From JAUNSR01 sp036655355 (GTDB lineage Bacteria > Bacteroidota > Bacteroidia > Bacteroidales > JAUNSR01), in contig JAVVQG010000002.1 of NCBI GenBank assembly GCA_036655355.1, positions 1 to 64,000 of the forward strand: 64,000 nt of DNA, written 5' to 3'. A program made the translations under genes and the position numbers. This document shows, one piece after another, positions 9,401-17,000 of this stretch. Position 1 is the stretch's first letter. Each line of letters begins with the position of its first letter. The notes below the pieces were generated by a model. It was given only the letters and a program-made list of their open reading frames with translations, did no database searches and was not told the DNA's origin.

Positions 9401-9888
9401 CACCACAACGTTTCGATGTAACGGTTATCGTAAGTGATGTATGGATTTTCAAGGTCCACCCAGTATCCCATCTTGTGAGTAAGATCAGTCCACTCCTTTG
9501 TATATTTCATCACGTCTTTACGACAAGCGGCATTGTATTCAGCCACGGTAATTGTTTTACCAATCGCTTCCTTTGTAATACCCAATGCTTTTTCAACACC
9601 AAGTTCTACCGGTAGTCCGTGTGTATCCCATCCCGCTTTACGTTTCACGTGGAAACCTTTCATCGTTTTATAACGACAGAAAATATCCTTAATAGAGCGA
9701 GCCATCACGTGGTGAATACCCGGCATCCCGTTTGCAGAAGGAGGACCTTCATAAAACACGAACGAAGGGCAACCTTCACGTTCTGTCATACTCTTCTGAA
9801 AGACGTCGTTTTCATCCCATTTCTTCAACACCTCTTTATTTACATCTGAAAGGTTGAAGTTGGAGTATTCAGCAAATTTCTTACTCAT
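6469..9888 (-). CDS. ileS: Isoleucyl-tRNA synthetase
   Basis: This 1139-residue class I synthetase charges tRNA-Ile. The HIGH-type motif appears as PGIHH near residue 57, the class-specific WDTHGLPVE follows near 90, and the second signature is KMSKR near residue 690 rather than KMSKS. Length and the KMSKR signature place it with the long, eukaryote-like IleRS clade, whose members are often naturally tolerant to mupirocin (family knowledge, not tested here). The editing domain lies between the two signatures, and the anticodon-binding domain plus a long C-terminal extension follow. It is preceded by a TATCTTCG -7 box and followed by a terminator, so it is probably monocistronic. Confidence 0.97.
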   Translation of the reverse strand: MSKKFAEYSNFNLSDVNKEVLKKWDENDVFQKSMTEREGCPSFVFYEGPPSANGMPGIHHVMARSIKDIFCRYKTMKGFHVKRKAGWDTHGLPVELGVEKALGITKEAIGKTITVAEYNAACRKDVMKYTKEWTDLTHKMGYWVDLENPYITYDNRYIETLWWLLKQMYNKDFLYKGYTIQPYSPAAGTGLSTHELNQPGCYRDVKDTTMVAQFKIKNPSAELTQHGNAYFLAWTTTPWTLPSNTALCVGPNIEYCAVQSFNPYTFAPITVIVAKPLLLSLFNAKAAELALGDYNPGDKLIPFKVIKEFKGSDLAGMEYEQLIPWVNPGENAFKVITGDFVTTEDGTGIVHIAPTFGADDDRVAKTAGIAPLMMIDKDGNRRPMVDMSGRFYRIEDLDPEFVAANMNVEAYNEFAGRYVKNAYDDTLTDNDATLDVDIAVMLKQKDQAFKIEKHTHSYPHCWRTDKPVLYYPLDSWFIKTTACRERMIELNNTINWKPASTGSGRFGKWLENLQDWNLSRSRYWGTPLPIWRTEDGLEEICIGSVEELYTEIEKAVAAGLMEINPFASFQPGVMTQENYDRIDLHRPFVDDITLISPSGKPMKRESDLIDVWFDSGAMPYAQLHYPFENKEIFDNKEVYPADFIAEGVDQTRGWFFTLHAIATMIFDSVSYKAVISNGLVLDKNGNKMSKRLGNAVDPFETIDKFGSDPLRWYMITNASPWDNLKFDTEGIEEVRRKFFGTLYNTYSFFALYANVDGFTFSEAEIPVNERPEIDRWIISVLNTLVKEVDDNLNSYEPTRAGRAISDFVNDNLSNWYVRLNRKRFWGGEMTKDKLSAYQTLYTCLETVAKLMAPIAPFFADQLYSDLIAATGRGTEKSVHLALFPVADEALTDEALERRMQIAQDITSMVLALRRKVNIKVRQPLSVLMVPVLDEQQKQDVEAVKGLILSEVNVKEMKFVDNAAGILVKRIKPDFKKLGPRYGKIMKQIAALLVELPQEEIAKFEKAGSYVLDVNGTPAEVLTSDVEIISEDIPGWLVANEGRLTIAMDITITDELRKEGIAREMVNRIQNIRKSSGFEITDKIDVKVSRNELTDEAIEAYKQYIAAQVLANNVELGEVSESAVELEFDGFSLFADVIKA

Positions 9889-9924
9889 ATCTATGTTTTA
9901 CAATTAAACTCTTAAAAAATCGCC

Positions 9925-9932
9925 CGAAGATA
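9925..9932 (-). promoter_or_regulatory. Probable ileS -7 box
   Basis: TATCTTCG on the minus strand, one base off TAnnTTTG, lies 37 bp upstream of the ileS ATG. No -33 box is obvious. Confidence 0.4.
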
Positions 9933-10000
9933 CGAAATATTTCTGTTTCAAGGAGGGAGGTATGGATGGAAAAGTTCAAAAAGAGAGTTCCTGTTATTGA

Positions 10001-10083
10001 ATAATAAAAAAACAGAACCTTCTTATGAGTCGTGATGGATAAAATGTGAAAACAATTCCATCGAATCAACTCAAAAGAAGGTC
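10001..10083 (-). terminator. Long hairpin terminator of the T9SS-cargo cluster
   Basis: Arms of 14 bases (10017-10030 and 10070-10083) pair at 13 positions, with an inner GATGGA/TCCATC stem. A seven-T run follows on the minus strand. It lies 42 bp beyond the stop codon of the last small protein and ends the cluster before ileS. Confidence 0.8.
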
Positions 10084-10124
10084 TGGATTTTCCTGTTATA
10101 TTTCAATAATTCCGGTCAATTTAT

Positions 10125-10442
10125 TCATAACCGACGTTGTTTTCTTCTTCTTTGCTTAAACAAATAAGCACCGTAACAAAGAATAACGAACGTAACAAGT
10201 AGATACACATCCGAAACGGGGGTCAATCCCGTTCCTTGAGTGGGGTCCTCAATTGCCTCTCCATCAAAATTATTTCCTGAGCGGGTAGTAGGAGCCATTG
10301 AAGAACTTTCGTCCATAAAACTGGATTGATCGAAAACAGTTCCGTTGTTCTCACTCCAAATTTCGCTTTGTGCTGGCTCAGCCCATAAAGAAAGAGTTAA
10401 CGTGCAAAAAATCATCGCAATTACAAACTTTATCTTTTTCAT
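10125..10442 (-). CDS. Small exported protein with C-terminal TM anchor (CYGAY type), copy 2
   Basis: This 105-residue protein has an N-terminal signal peptide (MKKIKFVIAMIF, cleavage near residue 22), a short Ser/Asn/acidic linker and a C-terminal block. The block consists of TPVSD, about ten hydrophobic residues, CYGAY and a tail rich in Arg/Lys. It aligns without gaps to the same 27-residue block of the protein at 13750-14058. The architecture predicts export, then retention by the C-terminal membrane segment with the basic tail in the cytoplasm, and resembles tripartite sorting signals such as PEP-CTERM. It begins 16 bases after the large T9SS cargo. I start at 10442 because the nine earlier codons run into the cargo stop region and precede the signal peptide. 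Function unknown. Confidence 0.75.
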   Translation of the reverse strand: MKKIKFVIAMIFCTLTLSLWAEPAQSEIWSENNGTVFDQSSFMDESSSMAPTTRSGNNFDGEAIEDPTQGTGLTPVSDVYLLVTFVILCYGAYLFKQRRRKQRRL

Positions 10443-10458
10443 AGTTTGGTCTCTTTTA

Positions 10459-13400
10459 TTATTTAACAATTACTTTACAAGCCTTACTGTTATTGAGTGT
10501 TTTTACTTTAGCCGTATACACACCACCCTCTACACCGATTTCCGTTAGATCCTTATCAATCTGATATTTGGAATGAACCAACTGACCGCTCAATGAATAA
10601 ATCTCTACACTTTCAATCTTATCCCCTACTCCGGCAGAAATCACTATTTTTCCTTTTTCAGGATTGTATATTCTCAGTTGATCGGTCGCAGACTCCTCTA
10701 CACCGGAAGCAACCGCTTTGAAATCAAGGAAGAATCTACCCAATCCGGAACTGACATCCGGTATGACCACACTATTGTGGGTGGCATCAAGCGGATATTC
10801 CTTCTGTTTCAGCGCATCGTAGAAGATAATTTCATTAGAAAATCCCGCTAATCCTTCAAACAAGAAAGTCACCTCTCCCTCTTTCTCTGTATGTATTCCG
10901 ACCGGTACTCTTCCGGGGTCATTCATCACGTTTTTCAACAGTGCCTTCTCTCCGGCTACCGTATAGACAATTGGTGTGGATGGATAGAATGCATTAAAGA
11001 TTGATTCGGCATCCTCTTCGCCATCGTAATCATTCGATGCTCTAGCATCTTTAACGATGACTGCCATCGTCTGACTGGTTGCGCGCGACGCATAAATCTG
11101 CAATAAATCAGTAGGGACGGCTGAACGCGTCTGAGCCACTTTCAAGCGCGCACCCAGTTGTGGTTTGGTAACCATCATATCGGATGTGAATTTTATATTC
11201 AAGCTGGTTTTAGCAGCAACACCGTCATTCAACATCACAAAGAAAGATTGCATCGGAGCGATATAATTCGTACCGTCCGGAACATAACCATTCCCATCGT
11301 TAAGATTTACATCATTGATTACAATAATGTTATCTTTCGTTCCATCATAAATCCAATATAAATTCTTTAACTCAGTATTAACTTCCAAAAACTTAACCCA
11401 GTCTAAATGCGACATGAACGGATTACCAACCAAGAAAATTCTATTTCCAACAAGAGGACCTGTTTCATCTATTTTATACTCACTGGTCAAGGTGACCTTC
11501 ATCTCGGTAGGTGAAGTATTATTGGGTGTAAAAGCAAACTTACCTGCACTTCCAAAAGAAGTATCTGAACTTCTTGGGGTTGTAACAGGACTTCCCACCG
11601 GATAATTCCCATCAATATTATAATAACGATAACTTTCTTCAATTTTCGGGAATTTAAAAGTCACATCATAAGAACCGTAATTCGGAGTTTCGACTGCTCT
11701 GCTCATATCAACGCCAACAGCAAATCCATTTCCAACAAGATGTTTGTGATTTAACGCATTAAACGCTTTCGTCCAATTTCCTTTAGAAGCGATCGCATGC
11801 ACCACATCACTAACAGAGCCTGCCAATGGAGGCTTATTAACTGTCACTTTATCCCATACACGCTGATAAACGATTGGCTGGGCTCGGTTATTCACCACCG
11901 GCACATTACCAAACATTACCCAATCATTTGCATCAGCAGCACTTAGCCATGGGTAAAGGTTATCGTAGTTGGGATTACTCTTCGGTAAGTGCATGTCTCC
12001 GGTATAAGTATAACCAAGCGGGGCAGAAACCATATACCAGCGGTTGTCACGCAATGTCATATCCACATAAGCGGTTGTGTAATTTAAATAATTGGTATGC
12101 GCCAGTTCGGCTCCCCATTCGTCATTAGCCGCCCCGTCGATAACCTTACCATGTTCAAAATAGATATTCTTACACCAATTCGGACGGAATGGACGCGGGT
12201 ATTTATCTCTTTTGAGAGGATCCGAAATACTATCTGATGGATAATATTCCCATTCGGTATCAATACTTGAAGTTTTACCCGCCTCTGCAGACATATCGTA
12301 GAAAACGACATCTGTATAAGATCCAACTACAGCTTTTTGGATATTGGCATTCAATATTGGATAAGAATTTTTCAACTTAGGCATTTTCACATTTGTCCAA
12401 TACGCGGGAACAAATCCGTCAATTGCATCGTTAGGGATAGGTTCAGTTACCGCTAACCAGTTATCATCGTTATTCCAGGAAATGCTGTAATTTGGAGTAG
12501 TAGGAGTCCCTTCATTTTTAGGATTCCATTCCAAATAATCGGGTACAACTTTAATTCTAAAAACACCCAAAGTCAGATGATTTGAGGGAGTGGAGCTATT
12601 ATTTTGCTTGATTTGGAAAAGATACTCCCCCCCCTTTCGGAATCGAACAGATGAAATCTCCGAAAAATTAATTTTCAAATCCTTTGAGTTAGAAACATAT
12701 TTTGCATCTTCAAAGTTGAAAGAACTTGCTTCTATGCTTTTGGGGGAAGCTTCAGATGGAGTCGGGGTAACCGCATTATCTGTGGTATAAACCAATTGAA
12801 TATATAGTTTTGACAAATCATTTACTGTTGGAGTTACCTGTGTAGGAATCATTTGGGTACGATCCAAAGTCCCGTTGCCCTCAACCACCTCATAAGGATA
12901 ACGAACTGTTAAGGAGGTGGGGGTTATTTTAAACGTAATGCAATTTTCAGTATTTTCTATGGAAAAACGCGGATTACCCGATGCAGTTACATAAGATACA
13001 CACCAACTTTCCTTACCTTTCTCATTAGGCTTTATTTCTCCAGTAAGATCCTTCCAATACAACTCAGTATTATTATTTGTATTTCCGTACTCTACTCCAA
13101 AACCATTAGCTCCTTGGTAAAATATTATATGCTGTTTACTCAAATCAGTAGGATTAGCTAAGTAAGAACTATTACTCACCAATTTAAAAGCAATATAATT
13201 TACATTAGCGATAGTAATAGTACGCGTATCTAATATCCTCCAACGCCTCTGCTCAACACCATAATTTGGATCAGAAAAAGTTGAACGAACTACATCCGAA
13301 CTTTTATTATCTGATGAATTTATAGCTCCTGAATTTGGATCCGTCATATACCATGTAGTACCACCATCGATATAAGTAATTTCGATGATATTCCCCTCAA

Positions 13401-13533
13401 TTATTACATTAGCTTGTGCTCTTACCTGAAAAACAAGAGCCTGCAAAACAGTGCATAAAAGAGCTATAAAAAGAAGCTTACTCTTAAATAGCTTTTCTTT
13501 TATAGAATTCAAGAAGTAAAGATTTTTTTTCAT
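10459..13533 (-). CDS. Large T9SS cargo protein (type A sorting domain), copy 2
   Basis: This 1024-residue secreted protein has a signal peptide with an extended basic n-region (cleavage near residue 40, VRAQA). The C-terminal ~75 residues form a T9SS type A sorting domain: a beta-rich module with VEIYSLSGQLV, GVYTAKVKT and a terminal KACKVIVK. T9SS domains target proteins through the outer membrane, usually onto the cell surface. The C-terminal ~550 residues match the neighbour at 14071-19170, including RWYM(V/L)S(A/S)P near residue 495 and LVGNPFMSHLD near 703. No enzymatic domain is recognised. It may be a surface adhesin or structural protein; that is inference. The T9SS machinery is not in this window. 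Confidence 0.8.
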   Translation of the reverse strand: MKKNLYFLNSIKEKLFKSKLLFIALLCTVLQALVFQVRAQANVIIEGNIIEITYIDGGTTWYMTDPNSGAINSSDNKSSDVVRSTFSDPNYGVEQRRWRILDTRTITIANVNYIAFKLVSNSSYLANPTDLSKQHIIFYQGANGFGVEYGNTNNNTELYWKDLTGEIKPNEKGKESWCVSYVTASGNPRFSIENTENCITFKITPTSLTVRYPYEVVEGNGTLDRTQMIPTQVTPTVNDLSKLYIQLVYTTDNAVTPTPSEASPKSIEASSFNFEDAKYVSNSKDLKINFSEISSVRFRKGGEYLFQIKQNNSSTPSNHLTLGVFRIKVVPDYLEWNPKNEGTPTTPNYSISWNNDDNWLAVTEPIPNDAIDGFVPAYWTNVKMPKLKNSYPILNANIQKAVVGSYTDVVFYDMSAEAGKTSSIDTEWEYYPSDSISDPLKRDKYPRPFRPNWCKNIYFEHGKVIDGAANDEWGAELAHTNYLNYTTAYVDMTLRDNRWYMVSAPLGYTYTGDMHLPKSNPNYDNLYPWLSAADANDWVMFGNVPVVNNRAQPIVYQRVWDKVTVNKPPLAGSVSDVVHAIASKGNWTKAFNALNHKHLVGNGFAVGVDMSRAVETPNYGSYDVTFKFPKIEESYRYYNIDGNYPVGSPVTTPRSSDTSFGSAGKFAFTPNNTSPTEMKVTLTSEYKIDETGPLVGNRIFLVGNPFMSHLDWVKFLEVNTELKNLYWIYDGTKDNIIVINDVNLNDGNGYVPDGTNYIAPMQSFFVMLNDGVAAKTSLNIKFTSDMMVTKPQLGARLKVAQTRSAVPTDLLQIYASRATSQTMAVIVKDARASNDYDGEEDAESIFNAFYPSTPIVYTVAGEKALLKNVMNDPGRVPVGIHTEKEGEVTFLFEGLAGFSNEIIFYDALKQKEYPLDATHNSVVIPDVSSGLGRFFLDFKAVASGVEESATDQLRIYNPEKGKIVISAGVGDKIESVEIYSLSGQLVHSKYQIDKDLTEIGVEGGVYTAKVKTLNNSKACKVIVK

Positions 13534-13749
13534 AATTAGTATAGTTATCGGTTATCTATTATTTCTTTCAATAAAACATTCCTTCTTAGAATTAAGTTCT
13601 AATAATTTCAGTAAATTTTATACCTCGTTAATAGAATAGCTAAACAATAAATCTTAAAAAGGTCTTATAACGAACAAAGAGGAATATCATTACGACACTC
13701 CTCCTTGTTTTTCTATCCGAATAACTATAAATGAATTTCATTCAAATTG

Positions 13750-14058
13750 TTACCTCAATTGTTTCTCCCTTCTCTTTTTTCTTAAACTATATGCACCGTA
13801 ACAAGCCGCAATATAGAATAAAATTAGAAAAGTATCATGAATAGGGGTAACCACACCGATTGCATCTCCTCCACCTCCGGGAGCCGCTCTTGTCTGCCCT
13901 TTATCGGGCGCTGCGAAGTATTCCGGATTCGTTGAGGAGGATTCACCCCAAATAGGCGAGGTTGAGTTGTCTCCATTCCATACCGCACTTTCTTGAGCCA
14001 CCAATGTAAAGGTGAACATCAATCCAAGCAATAAGAGGATCATTTTAAAGTTCTTCAT
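13750..14058 (-). CDS. Small exported protein with C-terminal TM anchor (CYGAY type), copy 1
   Basis: This 102-residue protein has a signal peptide (MKNFKMILLLLGLMF, cleavage near residue 21), a Ser/Asn/Trp-containing linker, a Gly run and a C-terminal block: TPIHD, a hydrophobic stretch, CYGAY and a Lys/Arg tail. The spacing between these elements is identical to that in the copy at 10125-10442, while the linkers have diverged. It starts 12 bases after the 1699-residue cargo protein, so the two are probably co-translated. I know no function for it. Secretion with membrane retention is inferred from architecture alone. Confidence 0.75.
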   Translation of the reverse strand: MKNFKMILLLLGLMFTFTLVAQESAVWNGDNSTSPIWGESSSTNPEYFAAPDKGQTRAAPGGGGDAIGVVTPIHDTFLILFYIAACYGAYSLRKKRREKQLR

Positions 14059-14070
14059 AATATATCAATC

Positions 14071-17000
14071 TTATTTTATTACCACTTTACAAGTCTTACT
14101 TACCATCTGATTCTTAACGCGAACCATGTAACTGCCTTTTTGAAGGGCGAAAGTTAATAAATCCGTATCAGAATTCAAGCTCTTTTCCACCAACGCGCCC
14201 GATGGTGTAAAGATTTCAACACCGACGATCGGCATTCCGTTAGAAGACACTACCGTCAATACTCCCGGAGCAGAATTATAAGCCTGTATTTCACTCTCTT
14301 TCACCTCATCCACATCGGTAGCGGTACGGTTCAAGTTCAGATAATATCGTCCGGCATTCGATCCGTTTACCTGCACCGTTACTTCTGATGAAGTGATCGG
14401 AGTGGTTACTTTCGTTTCCGCATCATAAAGAGAAAGCTGATCAAAATTCTCAACACCTGAGAAATTCAACGTAACCGCCTCTTGACTATCGGAATAGATA
14501 CCCAACGGAATCTTACCTAGCGTGCGACGCGCATCGATCATCAATGCCTGACCATCGGTTATGGTGTAAAGGGTCGGTCGGTCTAAGGAGCGACTGTCCA
14601 TCAACACCATCATATCCTCAACCGTATCGTATGTATCGGAAGCGTTATCACGCTGCGCAATAAGAATTGAACTACCTGTTCCGTTTCGTTGCGCACGTAT
14701 CCGCAATTCAGCGCCATCCGGTTCGGAAGCTCGTGTGCGAAGCGGATTATCGGGAGTTCCGGAAGTATAACTATCCAAAACCATCATGGTTTCATCAAAT
14801 TTAATTTCACTCAAAGTTTGTCCGTTCAACTTGGCTTCCACAAAGAACGACTGCATCGGAGCTAATTTATTAAATGCCAGTCCGGTTGAAGATGTCATTT
14901 TACCATTACTATCGATGGAGATCGCTGTCGAGATACCTGATGCTTCAATCCAGAATTTTTGTTGAAGTTTGGCACTATTATCCGAAAGGAATTTCCTTAT
15001 ATCCAAATGACTCATAAACGGATTCCCAAGTAAGAAGATATAGGAGCCGGTAGCCGTTTTGGTGATGTCCACACTACTCAGATTCGTTAGCGGTGTCAAT
15101 TTGGAGATATCCCCACGGTCACCGGATCGAGTAATCGATTGTGATTTACTCGTTTGCACCCCAAACTCATTGTAATAATAATAAGAAGCATCTGTTTTTG
15201 GAAAACGGAAAACTACATCCTTATCATTGTTCTTATCGTTATCTGCCCAGATTGCAAAACCGGAACCCGGTTTGTAATCTTCATTCAGCGCATTGTGAGG
15301 CGTAATCCAACTGCTGGAGGTAAATGCAAAAGTCTTATCGTCTCCATACTTAGAAACATTCGTTACGCTATTCTCCCAGGCCTTCTGATATACGGCTGGA
15401 TGAATACGCGAAGCTGCAGGGTCGATGCCGGAAATATCTTTAAACGGAGCACGTGAATCAACACCTGTTCCTTGAAGGTGGAAGTCGCCGGACACCACTC
15501 TAGGGAAAGGAGAGGATAACATATACCAGCGATCCGGAGAGAGCTTCAATTCCACCCATGCTTTGTTGTAATTCAGGTAGTGCTGATTAGCCAATTCTGA
15601 AGCAGGCTCAAAATGGATGTAATCCGCAGCATTCGGAATAAAGAAGATATCATATTCTATGTTCGGCGTACGATTTGGTTCTACCAACGTAGACACTACA
15701 TGACCATTGGTAGAAATACTCCATGCATTCAGACTCGGATAATTCTTTGCTCCTGTTGGCAACGTTGCATTTGACTTCACTACAAATGGAGGGAAACTTG
15801 TTACCGGATTACCTTGGGCAGCCATCGGCACAAAGCCTCGGGCATTTCCCGGAAGTTGCACAAAACTGCTAGGAGTTTCACTGGCTGTATCCCAGTCTGT
15901 TAATTGCGACGGTCTCCAGTTTTTATCATTATTCCACGTGGTGGACGCATCTCCCGCCTGAGGATCCCAAGTCAGATAAGTCGGTACGATCATAATCGGC
16001 AATACGGTGGATGCACCACATTTACCCTCTCCTGTCACCTGAAAGAGTAATTTGTAAATGTGACCGGGCTTAAACCGATTGTTGACTGCGTCCGATAAGG
16101 TTAACGTCAACACATTGGAAGCATACGCTACCGAATAGCTTGACGGTGCAGTTGCATCTGTTGATGAGAATAGTTGCACATTGGAAATTGTACCACTGAT
16201 CGTTTTTACCGGCAAGAGGTATTGGTTATTACCTGATGCATACATTTCAGAGATACGGATACCATGCATGTTACTACTCGGATAATTTACTTCCGAAAAT
16301 CCGAAAACCAATTTAGGGTTTGAGGTTGAACTTCCGATGAATGTCAATACGACAGGATCGCTACAAATCGTGAGGGATTCCGGTGTTGGATTTTCAGTAG
16401 TCGGGATTGTCTTACCGGTGCCCGGTATCGGTGCGATCAACAACTTCTGGGTTACGCCGGTCGGCACGAAATAAGTTAAATTGCCCTTATACAGCACCAA
16501 GTTTCCTTCGTTCATGTAACTCGTCAGCAAATTAAGCATCTCTTGTGTAAAGAGAGTGCTAACAGTAGCATCGACAAGTGTCGTTAGAGTTTGATTTGCA
16601 GGAACGTCGCGGAAAGCTACGATTGCATTTTTCAACAAAGTTAAATCCCCATCAGAAATAGCACCCGGCATGGTAATCCAATCATACATTGCCGTACCTT
16701 CGAATACACCGATCGGTCCATTCAGCTTCGTTCCGATAATCGATGGCTTGAGCTCAAAAGAGGAGGATCCGCACTCACTCTGTTCTTTTCCCGGATCAAT
16801 ATTAACCCCGTCTTTCCCTATTGAAATGGACGGTTCTATTGTGAATTCATAAGAGAATCCACATCTTGCATTATTGAAATCGTATTCACTGGTGGCTAAT
16901 TCTGCATCGTATATCTGATTCGGTTCAAATAATTCATTTTGAATTACATACAGCACCCATTTTACACTCGGAACCGTTTCTTTCATAAAGAATGTGGTAG

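Noticed and set aside
9881..10069. 62-residue frame upstream of ileS
   Set aside because: It overlaps the ileS start and promoter, has no ribosome-binding context and its sequence looks random.
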